Source: Clostridiales bacterium (GTDB taxonomy: Bacteria > Bacillota > Clostridia > Christensenellales > Borkfalkiaceae). Taken from it: 64,000 bases of DNA. The first letter of the stretch is position 1. The number at the start of each line of letters is the position of its first letter. Both the position numbers and the translations under genes were made by a program. The stretch covers positions 1-64,000 of the forward strand of contig SVIF01000007.1 in the NCBI GenBank assembly GCA_015069615.1. The letters run 5' to 3'. Below the pieces are notes generated by a model that was not told the origin of the DNA, searched no databases, and saw only the letters and a program-made list of their open reading frames with translations. Below, one piece after another: positions 1 to 11,412 of the stretch.

Positions 1-69
1 TAATGGCGCAACCGCAAAATCGGGGGTACCGAGATATACGATTTTTGCTTGTTTACCGTTATTTATCAA
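1..69 (-). CDS. fmt: methionyl-tRNA formyltransferase, N-terminal fragment
   Basis: Only the first 23 codons lie in the window and the gene continues off the left edge, so the ORF track missed it. The translation carries KIVYLGTPDFAVAPL, the N-terminal formyltransferase signature of Fmt, which formylates initiator Met-tRNA using 10-formyl-tetrahydrofolate. No ATG is available. The most plausible start is a TTG inside the last codons of def (MINNGKQAKIVYLG), because a GGAGGTG Shine-Dalgarno sequence lies about six bases upstream of it. def and fmt would then overlap by 11 bases, consistent with translational coupling of two enzymes that act on the same formyl group. The gene identity is well supported; the TTG start is inferred. 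Confidence 0.85.
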   Translation of the reverse strand, partial: MINNGKQAKIVYLGTPDFAVAPL

Positions 70-514
70 ACCACACCTCCGAAGCCTTATCTACGTATAA
101 AACGCCGTCCAAATGGTCAATTTCGTGGCAACATGCGCGGGCAAAAAAGCCTTCGGCAACTACCGTTTGTTTTTCACCAAGGCGGTTGTAATATTCCACC
201 GTAACTTGCTTGGGGCGAACCACATAGCCAAACTTTCCGCGAACGGATAAACAGCCTTCCTGCCCCTTTTGTTTTCCTTTTTCGGATAGAATTACGGGGT
301 TTACGAATTCGTAATACCCTTCGGGAAGGTCAATTACGCAGACGCGTTTCAGCACGCCCACTTGGGGCCCGGCAAGCCCTGCGCCTTTTGCCTTTTTAAC
401 CGTATCTTTCATATCATCCAAAAGCGTAGCCAAACGGTCGTCAAACGCTTCTACGGGTTTGCTGATTTTTCGAAGAAGGGGATCGCCTTCTTGCACGATA
501 TTGCGAATTGCCAT
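59..514 (-). CDS. def: peptide deformylase
   Basis: This metalloenzyme removes the N-formyl group from nascent proteins. All three family motifs are visible: a motif I variant (GLAGPQVG), motif II EGCLSV carrying the metal-ligand Cys, and motif III HEIDHLDG with the two His ligands and the catalytic Glu. The ORF track starts four codons early at a GTG that lies inside the Shine-Dalgarno sequence (AAAGGTGG). The ATG giving MAIRNIVQEGDP is nine bases downstream of that site and is the better start, giving 151 residues, normal for the family. It follows priA by 14 bases and overlaps fmt, the common Firmicute order gmk-rpoZ-priA-def-fmt. Confidence 0.96.
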   Translation of the reverse strand: MAIRNIVQEGDPLLRKISKPVEAFDDRLATLLDDMKDTVKKAKGAGLAGPQVGVLKRVCVIDLPEGYYEFVNPVILSEKGKQKGQEGCLSVRGKFGYVVRPKQVTVEYYNRLGEKQTVVAEGFFARACCHEIDHLDGVLYVDKASEVWFDK

Positions 515-528
515 AGTTTTTTCCACCT

Positions 529-2721
529 TTAATTCATATTTTTAGGATTTTCTTCCACGATAACCTGTTCGGTAGCGGTTGCCGCGGGAAGCGCAACTTG
601 ATAAATTTCATCTATCACGCTACGGTTGTTAGGATTAACACGCATCAAAATTTGATAGCGGTATTTATTTTGTAAACGGAACAAGGGAGCTTTGGATTTA
701 TGGAAAAATAAGAAATCTTCCTTATTCCTATCGTAAACGGCGGCTACCCCGTCGTAAATTTTTCTTATTACTTCAATCGTTTTCCGCTCGTCCTCTCCAC
801 TAACTAAAATGCGAAGAATGGTACAAAACGGGGGGAATAACGTTTCCCTGCGAAGGGCAAGTTCGGATTCGCACATGCCCACGTAATCATATCTTTTTGC
901 AAAGTCTAAAACATAGTTTTCGGGGGTAAAAGTTTGTAAAACCACTTTACCAGCGCGTTCCGCCCTGCCGCTTCTGCCCGCAACTTGGGTAACGAGCTGG
1001 AAGGTGCGTTCGCCACTGCGATAGTCCGAAAAATGCAGTTCCATATCCGCATCCAAAACGCCCACCAAAGTTACCATAGGAAAGTCGTGCCCCTTGGCAA
1101 TCATTTGCGTGCCCACCAAAATATCCGCTTCTCGGCCCGAAAACGCCTTTAAAATGCGGTAATGCCCTTCCTTATTTTGCGTGGTATCGTTATCCATGCG
1201 AAGGACTTTAGCGTTTGGAAACAACTGGTTCAGTTCCATACAAACGCGTTCGGTACCCACGTTGCCGAATTCCAACTTCGCCCCACACGAAGGGCAAGCC
1301 GAAGGCATGCGGTATTGCGCCCCGCAATAATGGCATTTTAGCCTTGCGGATTTGGCGTGATAGGTTAAGGATACGTCGCAATCCTCACAAGTGGCAACGT
1401 AGCCACAGGTACGGCATTGTACGAAGGAAGAGTATCCCCTGCGATTTAAAAATAAAATTACCTGATTCCCTTCACTAAGCGCATTTTCCATTTCGGTTTT
1501 CAGCACCGAAGAAAACAAGGTGTGATTTCCGCTTTTTACTTCCTTTCGCATATCAGCGAAAATCATTTCGGGAAGGGGGCGTGTGTTTACGCGTGAAGGC
1601 ATGGTTACCATTTGGTAGGTGCCTTCCTTGGCAAGTAAATAACTTTCCACCGAAGGGGTTGCGCTACCAAGCACTAATTTGCATCCGTTATATTCGGCGC
1701 GCATTTCCGCAATTTCCTTGGTGAAATAACGGGGGTTGCTATCGCTTTGATAACTGCCGTCGTGCTCTTCGTCCACAATAATTATGCCCACATTTTCCAA
1801 AGGCGCAAAAACCGCGCTTCTTGCCCCAACCGCAATGGTTGCTTCCCCACGGCGGAGCCGCCACCATTCGTCAAAACGTTCACCCGCGGAAAGCCCGCTA
1901 TGTAAAATGGCCACACTATCCCCAAAGCGCGAACGTAAACGCTGTAACATTTGGGGGGTTAGGGATATTTCGGGTACCAACATAATGGCAGTTTTGCCCC
2001 TTGCTTTTGCTTCTTCAATCAAGCGAAGGTATACTTCGGTTTTCCCGCTACCCGTTACGCCGAACAGAAGATGCGTTCTTCGTTCATCCGTTAAAATTTT
2101 GCGGATGGCCGTTTCTTGCATGGGCTTTAACGTGAGGGGGGCGGTAGGCGCGCCCAAACCTTTCATGGGCGTGCGCATTTTTTGCTTTTCGGCAACTAGT
2201 AGCGCGCCTCGGTCAATTAAGCCGTTGACAACCGTTGCGCCGTGATTTTTTCTTAGTTCCGAAAGGATAAATTCGGCTTCCCCACGAAGCAAAACGGCTA
2301 ACAGTTCCGCTTGCTTTTTCGCGCGTTTTTCGGTTGCGATAAACTTTTGCGCGTCAAATTCGGGGTTCACCGTTACCGCGTATAAAACGCTTTCCTTTAC
2401 CACGCCGCGGCGCATTTCGGTAGGCAAAAACTGCCTAAGCGCCGTTGCGGAAGTTACGTGATATCGCGCGCACATAAAGTGCATTACTTCCAGCATTTCG
2501 GGAGTAATGGCGGGAATAGAATCCACCACGCGAATTACGTCCTTTATCTTTTCCAAGGGGACTTGGGTGGTTTCGGATACGCCAACAACGTATCCTTCAA
2601 TTTCCTTTTTGCCAAAAGGTACGGTTACACGGCTACCCACGGAAATTTCTTCCGCGCTACGGTAATCGAAAATACGGTCTACGTCTTTTGCTTGAATATC
2701 CACGATTACGCGATAGAACAT
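529..2721 (-). CDS. priA: primosomal protein N', replication restart helicase PriA
   Basis: PriA is a 3'-5' DNA helicase that recognises abandoned replication forks and reloads the replisome. The 730-residue protein is full length. It has an N-terminal DNA-binding domain, Walker A (GVTGSGKTEVY), a DEEH Walker B box, and the zinc-binding insertion with paired cysteines (CRTCG, CEDC, CHYCG, CPSCG) characteristic of PriA. Helicase motifs V and VI (VGTQMIAKGHDFP, QVAGRSGRAER) follow. It lies 114 bases downstream of rpoZ, separated by a stem-loop with a T-tract, so some of its transcription may be attenuated. The assignment is secure. Confidence 0.97.
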   Translation of the reverse strand: MFYRVIVDIQAKDVDRIFDYRSAEEISVGSRVTVPFGKKEIEGYVVGVSETTQVPLEKIKDVIRVVDSIPAITPEMLEVMHFMCARYHVTSATALRQFLPTEMRRGVVKESVLYAVTVNPEFDAQKFIATEKRAKKQAELLAVLLRGEAEFILSELRKNHGATVVNGLIDRGALLVAEKQKMRTPMKGLGAPTAPLTLKPMQETAIRKILTDERRTHLLFGVTGSGKTEVYLRLIEEAKARGKTAIMLVPEISLTPQMLQRLRSRFGDSVAILHSGLSAGERFDEWWRLRRGEATIAVGARSAVFAPLENVGIIIVDEEHDGSYQSDSNPRYFTKEIAEMRAEYNGCKLVLGSATPSVESYLLAKEGTYQMVTMPSRVNTRPLPEMIFADMRKEVKSGNHTLFSSVLKTEMENALSEGNQVILFLNRRGYSSFVQCRTCGYVATCEDCDVSLTYHAKSARLKCHYCGAQYRMPSACPSCGAKLEFGNVGTERVCMELNQLFPNAKVLRMDNDTTQNKEGHYRILKAFSGREADILVGTQMIAKGHDFPMVTLVGVLDADMELHFSDYRSGERTFQLVTQVAGRSGRAERAGKVVLQTFTPENYVLDFAKRYDYVGMCESELALRRETLFPPFCTILRILVSGEDERKTIEVIRKIYDGVAAVYDRNKEDFLFFHKSKAPLFRLQNKYRYQILMRVNPNNRSVIDEIYQVALPAATATEQVIVEENPKNMN

Positions 2722-2790
2722 TGCCTTGCCCCCTCCTTTTTGGTATTTTTAACTACTTTCTTTGGGGAAATTTTCCCCTTTTTTTCATCA

Positions 2791-2820
2791 CAAAAAATGT
2801 TCAACGGCGCGCCGTTGAAC
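2791..2820 (-). terminator. intrinsic terminator/attenuator after rpoZ
   Basis: A perfect 22-base palindrome (arms GTTCAACGGCG) is followed on the minus strand by ATTTTTTG. It lies 16 bases beyond the rpoZ stop codon and before priA, so it could end or reduce transcription between the two genes. Confidence 0.7.
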
Positions 2821-2835
2821 ACTTTTCTTGCGTTG

Positions 2836-3039
2836 TTAGTCCTTAGTTGCAGTTACTCTACCGCTTAAAATTTCTTCGGCTGCCAAAGTAATGGGCTTTT
2901 CGGTGCGGGGAGCCACTTCTTCGCCTAAAGGCTTGGGTTGGTCAATGATTTGGCGCGCGCGTTTTGCGCAAACGGTGCAAAGGCCGTATCTAGAGCCAAT
3001 TTTCTTTACTAATTCTTCCACAGAAGGTTCGTTAATCAT
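2836..3039 (-). CDS. rpoZ: DNA-directed RNA polymerase omega subunit
   Basis: Omega is the small subunit that assists folding and assembly of beta-prime in RNA polymerase. The 67-residue product has the family's N-terminal pattern: a short acidic start, then SRYGLCTVCAKRARQI, matching the conserved RY-hydrophobic-AKRARQ core. Two cysteines replace residues that are usually aliphatic or Ala in this segment. Its position four bases after gmk and upstream of priA is the usual Firmicute arrangement. The start is supported by a GAGGAAT ribosome site. The identity is good despite the short length. Confidence 0.92.
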   Translation of the reverse strand: MINEPSVEELVKKIGSRYGLCTVCAKRARQIIDQPKPLGEEVAPRTEKPITLAAEEILSGRVTATKD

Positions 3040-3043
3040 ATTT

Positions 3044-3652
3044 TTATTCCTCCATAATTTTCTTTATCGTTTCGCCGCTGCGGGCGGTTTTGCTTTTTTC
3101 TGCTAAAATGATTGCTTGAATATTTTCCAAAGCCTCGGTTAAATTATCATTAACCACTACGTAATCGTACAGTTCGGTTTTGGAAAGTTCAAAAGCGGCG
3201 CGGGAAATGCGGTTTGCAATCACTTCCGCCGATTCGGTGTTTCGCTTAGTTAGGCGATCCTTCAAAGCCTTAAAATCGGGGGGCGCAATCATAATTAAAA
3301 CGCTTTCGGGCATTGCTTGTTTTACCGCAAGCGCGCCGTTTACGTCTATTTCTAAGAGTACGGTTTTCCCTTCCGCCATGGCGTTTAACACGGTTTGCTT
3401 GGGGGTGCCGTATCCGTTGCCGAAGTGGTGGGAAAATTCCAAAAACTCCCCCGCCCCTTCCATACGGGCAAATTCTTCTTGCGATAAGAAGTAATAACTT
3501 TTGCCGTGTATTTCCCCTGCGCGAGGCGCGCGCGTGGTAGCCGAAACGCTAACCACTACGTTTTTATCCGTTTCCGTTAGTAAGGAAACCAACGTGCCTT
3601 TCCCAACCCCCGAAGGGCCCGAAAGCACCAATAGTAAACCATGATGACTCAT
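3044..3652 (-). CDS. gmk: guanylate kinase
   Basis: Guanylate kinase phosphorylates GMP to GDP with ATP in nucleotide salvage and ppGpp metabolism. The 202-residue protein opens with the P-loop LVLSGPSGVGKGTL. The GMP-binding segment follows (SATTRAPRAGEIHGKSYYF) and then the LEIDVNGA box, all typical. Its length is normal. Its start overlaps the yicC stop by four bases (ATGA), showing a tight operon. Confidence 0.97.
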   Translation of the reverse strand: MSHHGLLLVLSGPSGVGKGTLVSLLTETDKNVVVSVSATTRAPRAGEIHGKSYYFLSQEEFARMEGAGEFLEFSHHFGNGYGTPKQTVLNAMAEGKTVLLEIDVNGALAVKQAMPESVLIMIAPPDFKALKDRLTKRNTESAEVIANRISRAAFELSKTELYDYVVVNDNLTEALENIQAIILAEKSKTARSGETIKKIMEE

Positions 3653-4518
3653 TGTACGTTTTGCACCTGTTCCCTTATTTTTTCAATTTCACATTTCAGC
3701 GAAAGCGCGTATTCGGTGGTTTGCCCATCGTTACTCTTGGAACAAATGGTGTTGGCTTCACGGTTGAATTCTTGCACTAAAAAATCCAACTTTTTCCCAA
3801 CGTTTTCCCCTTTTACGATTTCGCGGAATTGTGCGATATGCGAACCCAAACGGGTTAGTTCTTCATCCACGTTGCATTTATCTGCAAACACGGCGGCTTC
3901 GGTTAGCAGTCTACCTTCATCCACCGTTACGCCCGCCAAAATTTCACGCATACGGGCAAGCATTTTTTCGCGGTGTTCGGCTAAAATTTGGGGGGCGCGT
4001 AAGGCAATTTTCCCCACCGTTTCTTCAATCACGGCAACGCGCGAAAGCATGTCCTGCTTTAGTTTTTCCCCTTCGGTTTTTTGCATTTCGCACAGCTTAT
4101 CCATGGCTTGGTTTACCGTGGAAAGCAAAATAGGAAGAAGCACTTCGTTATCCCCTTCCTCCGTTTCTGTTTTTACGATTTCGGGAAGACGAAGTAAAGT
4201 AACCGCGGTTACGTCCTCCCTAACGCCCGTGGCTTCCACTAAAGATTTTGCCGCGGCAACGTACGCTTTCGCAAGCGCCGTATCCGTGGTTACGGTTATA
4301 GGCCTTTCACGTTTATCACGGAAGGACACGAACACATCTGCATGTCCGCGGGGAAATTTGGCTTGCACTGCTTTTTTTACGGCGTCCTCAAACGCCAAAA
4401 AAACGCGGGGCGCTTTTAAGTTCATATCAAAATAGCGGTTGTTTACCGTTTTGATTTCTACCGTTAAATCTACTTCTGCAGAGTAATCCGCCCTGCCGTA
4501 GCCAGTCATACTGTACAT
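3649..4518 (-). CDS. yicC: YicC/YloC family endoribonuclease
   Basis: The protein belongs to the YicC family, shown in E. coli and B. subtilis to be an endoribonuclease that acts on certain RNAs. The hallmark start MYSMTGYGRA and the following EIKTVNNRYFDMNLKAPR are near-diagnostic. The C-terminal DUF1732 part (residues about 205-289, ending KCEIEKIREQVQNVQ) is complete. At 289 residues it has normal length. It is first in the yicC-gmk-rpoZ-priA-def-fmt transcript, with a good promoter immediately upstream and a GGAG ribosome site. Confidence 0.95.
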   Translation of the reverse strand: MYSMTGYGRADYSAEVDLTVEIKTVNNRYFDMNLKAPRVFLAFEDAVKKAVQAKFPRGHADVFVSFRDKRERPITVTTDTALAKAYVAAAKSLVEATGVREDVTAVTLLRLPEIVKTETEEGDNEVLLPILLSTVNQAMDKLCEMQKTEGEKLKQDMLSRVAVIEETVGKIALRAPQILAEHREKMLARMREILAGVTVDEGRLLTEAAVFADKCNVDEELTRLGSHIAQFREIVKGENVGKKLDFLVQEFNREANTICSKSNDGQTTEYALSLKCEIEKIREQVQNVQ

Positions 4519-4538
4519 AATTTTATCTCCTACTGCGT

Positions 4539-6510
<1,972 letters not shown>

Positions 6511-8787
6511 TTACAACTTTTTTAGGGGCGCGATGGCAACCGCTAGCGTTTTTATCCCAGCACCGGGGAACGCCACGGTAACCGTGCCACCGTTGGGGCC
6601 TTCCTTCACCTCAATTACCGTACCTTCCCCAAATCTAGGATGCGCCACTTTACCACCCGTAACGTATCCCGTTTTGGGCGTACTTTGCGCTATCGTTTTT
6701 TTCGCACCGAAGTAAGAAGAAGGATCAAAATTTCCCTGTTCTTTTTTTTCGGGCAAGGTTATACGTTGCAAATTCCCCGCTTTCGCGTAAGAATTTTGAT
6801 AGGGGGAACTGCGTTTTTCGTTATACGCGCTATACGCCGAATAGGTTTGCCCAGCAAGTTTTCTTGCTTCGCGTTCGGCAAGCGCGGGAATACATTCTTT
6901 TAAAAAACGCGAACGCGAATATCCGCTTCTAGCCCCGTGCAAAAAGCGGGTTTCGGAAGAACATAGACACAAATTTTCTTTTGCGCGGGTAACGGCAACG
7001 TACATAAGACGCCGTTCTTCTTCCAATTCTTCCCTGCTATCCATAGCGCGACTGACGGGGAATAAACTTTCTTCTAAACCGATTAAAAATACGGTGGCAA
7101 ATTCTAACCCCTTCACCGCGTGAACAGTGGCAAGGGATACGCTTTCGGTAAGCCCAAGTTCATCCGTATCCGCAGATAGCGTGATAGAGTTTAAGTAATC
7201 GGCAAGCGTTGCGCCCGGATTTTCTTTTTCAAATTCTTGCACCGCGCCCAAAAAACCGTATACGTTTTCCTTTTTGTTTTCGTCTTCTTCGGTATTTTCT
7301 GTAAATTGCGATAAAAACTGCGTATCCGTAATAACTGCTTTTACCAAATCCGAAAGGGAAAGGGTGTGCATTTTAATCATTAAGGAACGAATTAGACTAC
7401 CGAAATCCGCAACCTTTTTCACCGCGCCCGCGTTGATGCCCGTTGCATCCGCTTCCATTACCGCATCAAACACCGAAAGCCCGTAAGTGTTGGCGTAAGC
7501 AAGTAGTTTTTCCGCCGTGGTATCCCCGATACCGCGTTTCGGTACGTTCAAAACGCGAAGAACCGCTTCATTATCCAAGGGGTTGTTTATAATGCGCAAA
7601 TACGCGGATAAATCCTTAATTTCCTTTCTTTCAAAAAACTTAAAGCCACCGTAAACGCGGTAAGGAATATCGTAATCCACAAAGGCTTGTTCTACCGTAC
7701 GCGAAAGGGCGTTTACGCGCATCAAAACGGCAAAATCCGCGGGGCTTGCTCCGTTATCCAGCGCGCGGCGAATATTCGCGGCGATAAAGCGCGCTTCGGC
7801 GTTTTCATCCCTACTGACTTGCACCATAACTTCCGCACCGCGGTCCTTATCCGTCCAAAGTTCCTTTTGGTTTCTCTGGCTGTTTTCCGCAATCACGCAG
7901 TTGGCTACGTTTAATATTTTTGCCGTAGAACGGTAATTTCTTTCCAGCTTATATACTTTTGCGCCCGGAAAATCCTTGGGGAAACCCAAAATATTCTTAA
8001 TTTCCGCGCCCCGCCAACCGTAAATACTTTGATCGTCGTCCCCCACGGCAAACAAATTACCGTGCACAGAAACCAAATGCTTTACAATGCGGTACTGTAC
8101 CGCGTTGGTATCTTGAAATTCATCTACGTGTACGTATAAAAAGCGGTTTGCGTATTTTTTGCGTACTTCTTCGCTGGTGGCAAGCAGCCGTTCGGTATGT
8201 ATCAACAAATCGTCAAAATCCATCGCGTTGGATTTTTTCAGTTCGTCCTCGTATAACGCGTAATAGCGACAAATTTCCCCTATCTTATCCTCATCCGCGT
8301 GCATTTCAGCGTATTCCCTGGGGGTATAGCCCTTGGTTTTCGCTTCCGCAATATGGAATTTAACGGATTTGAGCATTTTTTCACGACTTTCTTCGGGAAC
8401 TTCCGCATCTTTTAAAATGCGCTTAATTACCCGTTCCCTATCCTGTTCACTGTAAATGGAAAAGTTGGAATCAAAGCCCAAAACGGAAGCTTCCCTTCTT
8501 AAAATGCGAACGCACATGGAGTGGATAGTGCATACCCACATTCCGTCCGTATCAATTTCCATTTTTTCAAGGCGTTCCTTCATTTCGTTTGCCGCTTTGT
8601 TGGTAAAGGTGATGGCAAGCACGCGTTCGGGCGAAACGTTTAAGGATTGCACGATATACGCGATACGGGTGGTAAGCACGCGGGTTTTTCCACTGCCAGC
8701 GCCCGCGATCACCAAAACTGCCCCTTCGGTATCCTTTACGGGTTTTTCCTGTTCGGCATTAAGTTGTGCTAAATATGTTTCAATCAT
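6511..8787 (-). CDS. pcrA: ATP-dependent DNA helicase PcrA/UvrD
   Basis: This is a superfamily 1A 3'-5' helicase used in repair and in displacing proteins from DNA. Visible motifs are the Q-motif region LNAEQEKPV, Walker A AGAGSGKTRVL, Ia ITFTNKAANEMKERL, motif II VDEFQDTN, motif III GDDDQSIYGWRGA, motif IV NYRS, motif V TVHAVKGLEF and motif VI RRLMYVAVTRAKENL. The C-terminal Tudor-like domain (VAHPRFGEGTVIEV), which contacts RNA polymerase in B. subtilis PcrA, is present. The 758-residue length is typical. It overlaps the upstream helicase gene by four bases and precedes ligA. Confidence 0.97.
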   Translation of the reverse strand: MIETYLAQLNAEQEKPVKDTEGAVLVIAGAGSGKTRVLTTRIAYIVQSLNVSPERVLAITFTNKAANEMKERLEKMEIDTDGMWVCTIHSMCVRILRREASVLGFDSNFSIYSEQDRERVIKRILKDAEVPEESREKMLKSVKFHIAEAKTKGYTPREYAEMHADEDKIGEICRYYALYEDELKKSNAMDFDDLLIHTERLLATSEEVRKKYANRFLYVHVDEFQDTNAVQYRIVKHLVSVHGNLFAVGDDDQSIYGWRGAEIKNILGFPKDFPGAKVYKLERNYRSTAKILNVANCVIAENSQRNQKELWTDKDRGAEVMVQVSRDENAEARFIAANIRRALDNGASPADFAVLMRVNALSRTVEQAFVDYDIPYRVYGGFKFFERKEIKDLSAYLRIINNPLDNEAVLRVLNVPKRGIGDTTAEKLLAYANTYGLSVFDAVMEADATGINAGAVKKVADFGSLIRSLMIKMHTLSLSDLVKAVITDTQFLSQFTENTEEDENKKENVYGFLGAVQEFEKENPGATLADYLNSITLSADTDELGLTESVSLATVHAVKGLEFATVFLIGLEESLFPVSRAMDSREELEEERRLMYVAVTRAKENLCLCSSETRFLHGARSGYSRSRFLKECIPALAEREARKLAGQTYSAYSAYNEKRSSPYQNSYAKAGNLQRITLPEKKEQGNFDPSSYFGAKKTIAQSTPKTGYVTGGKVAHPRFGEGTVIEVKEGPNGGTVTVAFPGAGIKTLAVAIAPLKKL

Positions 8788-11396
8788 TGTATTTCCTTTC
8801 CACCGTAACGCTTATTTGCGGCGGATAATAGTTCGTTTAGGTCGGTAAACCCTTCGTTTAACACGCGGAAGGAAACTTCCGCATCCTTAGTGAAAAAGTT
8901 TAGCCATACGTCTTCTGCGTTAAAGCAACATTCCGCGCCGAATTTGGTTTTTACAAAACGGAACGCAAAGCGCTTTTTCATCAATTTCAAAAAGGTAAAA
9001 TACCCTTCTAACCCTTGGTCGGTTGCAAATCCTTTGCAGTACGAATACGCAGTGTAGGCGGATTTCCCCGTAATTTCGGTATCCGCAACCGCGTTTTCCT
9101 TTAAGCCGAAGAGTTCGGTTTGTGGGGTGGTTTCCCCGCGTTTTTGCATGGAAAACAGTAAGCTTTTTACTGTTTCCACCGTTTTTCTACCGCAAAAGGC
9201 AAGGGCCAGCGGGGTGGGCGAAGTATGCCCCACGGCAAGCCATTTCGTTGCCCCTAAGGGGTTATAGCAAACGGTGTTTCCATCCGCAATCAACAAGGGA
9301 AACATAGCGGCATCCGCACGTTTCACGGCCAGAAAGTTTTGCATGGCGTTAGAGTTTTCCGCATACACGCGCACGCGAACGCCACGCTCTTTTGCATTAT
9401 TTAAGGCTTCCACCACTTGGGGCAGCAGGTCGCCATCCCCTTCTGCGTCGGGCATAAAGAGATCAATTTCCTTTCTTGCCCCGTAAATAATTTCCAAACA
9501 TTCCCCGTATTCCTTGGAAAACGCGGGGAAATCCCCACCGAAGAACCCCAGTTGCAGTTCGGGAAGGGTAACGGGTTCGTATAAAGAAGACAGATGATCG
9601 GGGGTAAAGACACGTTCCTTTACCACCAAATCCGAAATCAAACTGCGCAAAGTGAAACTTTGTGGTAACCGCGTGGCAAAATACCGCGCGTTAGTAAGCA
9701 AAATAAATTTTCCGCGGGCGCGAGTAACCGCTACGTTTAGTAAACGCAAGGCTACGTCATCCTCCTCGCTTTCTTGCGAAAGCAAGTATCCCGCTTTGGG
9801 TTGGCGTAAAAAATCCACTGTATCAAATATCACAGTTTCGGTTTCGCTGCCCTGAAACTGGTGTACCGTAGAAACGGTGATAAGGGGGCTTGGAAAATCC
9901 GCCAGCAACGAGCGAAGAAGTCGTACTTGTGCCGCGTAAGGAGCAACGATTACCGTTTCCACCCCTTGTTCTGCCGAACGCAACGCAAGATGAAAAGAAA
10001 TAAAAGCGGAAAGCAAGTTAAAGCGGGAACCGTCCTCCGTACGTGCGCACACGTTGAACGTATCGCCGATATCCAAAAGGGCGGTAGCGCGCCCCGAAAA
10101 AGGCATGGATTCCACCGTGTTTTCGCGCAATTCTTCCACGCCTTGCGCGGTGGTAAGCAATCCCCCGTACACTTGTTCGGAAACCAAAGCGGCAATTTCA
10201 GGGTGCATACGGCGCTGCTGATTTAACATCACAAGCCACGGATGATAACATACCTGTTTTCCGCGAACAACGCCCAAAAAGCGAAACACGTCCTGCCCCA
10301 AAGATTGCTTTGCAAAGGGATCTTGTACGATAGGGGGTAATTGGCGAAAATCTCCCACCACCACAAGCCTGCGGGTAGCCAAGGAGGAGGCGTATAAAAT
10401 TTGTGGAACGAAACACATACTTGCTTCGTCAATCAACACGGCGCCGAATTTGCGCTTGCTTAACACGTCCGAAACCACGGCGCGGGATAAGGTTGCCCCC
10501 ACCACCGAAGCAGCCGCCACAAGGGATTCTTCTCGCTCCGCCACGCGCTTGCGGAAGGCAAAACGCTGCTTTTCCAGTTCTGCCGAATCCGAAAAGGTAA
10601 CCGTTTTGCGTTCACGGGATAACCGTTCTTGTTCGGCACGTAAATTTTCGTCCGCCTTTAACGCCAGTTCGTACGAAGAAAGGGTGATATTCCCCCTTTC
10701 AATTTCCTTTTTTCTATGCCTGCCGTAACGCAAAACCTTGCCTTCATCCGCCTTATTTAAGCGTTTGGCAAGTTCTACTAGCGCGCAATCCACCGCCACG
10801 TTACTGTGCGATAAAATGAGTGTAGGAATCCCTTTTTTGTAATAGGCGTAAGCAATTTCCGCCAAAGTGTACGTCTTACCCGTACCCGGCGGGCCCCAAA
10901 GAAAAGTAATGGGGCGGTTTTGGGATGCCTGAAAGGCGTTTTCCTGCCCCGTTACGATTTTTCCGTGTTCCGAAAGCCCCGTTTTGCGCTTTTCAATCAG
11001 CGTTGCGTATAGTTCGCTTTCGTACGACGATTTTACCATTTTTTCCAACCTACCGCATAAATCTTGCAACAAAAACCAAGGGGATGCGGAGAGTTCAACC
11101 TTTATTACGTCAATTTCGCAGGGAAGCGCCAAAATTACGTCAAACCCGTTCGCTTCCACCACGCTTCCTTGCACCGATCCGTTTGCGGTAAACACCGTTA
11201 CGGGGGTGCCGTCGCACAAAAACTGCTCGGTTTCAGTTTCAAAGCGGTATAAAAATTCTTCTTCGTCCTTGCTTAAAAGCAATCCGTTATAAAGGGGCGT
11301 TTTCTTTACGCTTGCCGTTTTTAAGGTTTCGGTTTCCTGAGAAAGCGCCGTAATATAACCGCGGATAACCGCTTCTACTTCAGGAATTTCACGCAA
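8784..11396 (-). CDS. SF1B (UPF1/DNA2-like) helicase with C-terminal PLD-like domain
   Basis: The middle of this 870-residue protein is a complete superfamily 1B helicase of the AAA_11/AAA_12 type. It shows Walker A WGPPGTGKTYTL, motif II LIDEASMC, motif III GDFRQLPPI, motif IV QQRRMHPEIA, motif V STVHQFQGSE and motif VI NVAVTRARGKFIL. After about residue 625 comes a segment that reads like a phospholipase-D fold (EIIYGARKEIDLFMPDAE, then AKERGVRVRVYAENSNAM). I cannot find an HxKxxxxD catalytic motif, so the domain is probably inactive or binds nucleic acid. The last ~90 residues are unassigned. The gene is translationally coupled to pcrA, suggesting a DNA repair or transcription-conflict role. 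The helicase assignment is sure; the PLD-like call is moderate. Confidence 0.82.
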   Translation of the reverse strand: MREIPEVEAVIRGYITALSQETETLKTASVKKTPLYNGLLLSKDEEEFLYRFETETEQFLCDGTPVTVFTANGSVQGSVVEANGFDVILALPCEIDVIKVELSASPWFLLQDLCGRLEKMVKSSYESELYATLIEKRKTGLSEHGKIVTGQENAFQASQNRPITFLWGPPGTGKTYTLAEIAYAYYKKGIPTLILSHSNVAVDCALVELAKRLNKADEGKVLRYGRHRKKEIERGNITLSSYELALKADENLRAEQERLSRERKTVTFSDSAELEKQRFAFRKRVAEREESLVAAASVVGATLSRAVVSDVLSKRKFGAVLIDEASMCFVPQILYASSLATRRLVVVGDFRQLPPIVQDPFAKQSLGQDVFRFLGVVRGKQVCYHPWLVMLNQQRRMHPEIAALVSEQVYGGLLTTAQGVEELRENTVESMPFSGRATALLDIGDTFNVCARTEDGSRFNLLSAFISFHLALRSAEQGVETVIVAPYAAQVRLLRSLLADFPSPLITVSTVHQFQGSETETVIFDTVDFLRQPKAGYLLSQESEEDDVALRLLNVAVTRARGKFILLTNARYFATRLPQSFTLRSLISDLVVKERVFTPDHLSSLYEPVTLPELQLGFFGGDFPAFSKEYGECLEIIYGARKEIDLFMPDAEGDGDLLPQVVEALNNAKERGVRVRVYAENSNAMQNFLAVKRADAAMFPLLIADGNTVCYNPLGATKWLAVGHTSPTPLALAFCGRKTVETVKSLLFSMQKRGETTPQTELFGLKENAVADTEITGKSAYTAYSYCKGFATDQGLEGYFTFLKLMKKRFAFRFVKTKFGAECCFNAEDVWLNFFTKDAEVSFRVLNEGFTDLNELLSAANKRYGGKEIQ

Positions 11397-11412
11397 AGTT
11401 CTTGCCCCCTTT

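Noticed and set aside
1-191. Plus-strand ORF 3-191
   Set aside because: It is antisense to def and the start of fmt, both recognised from family motifs.
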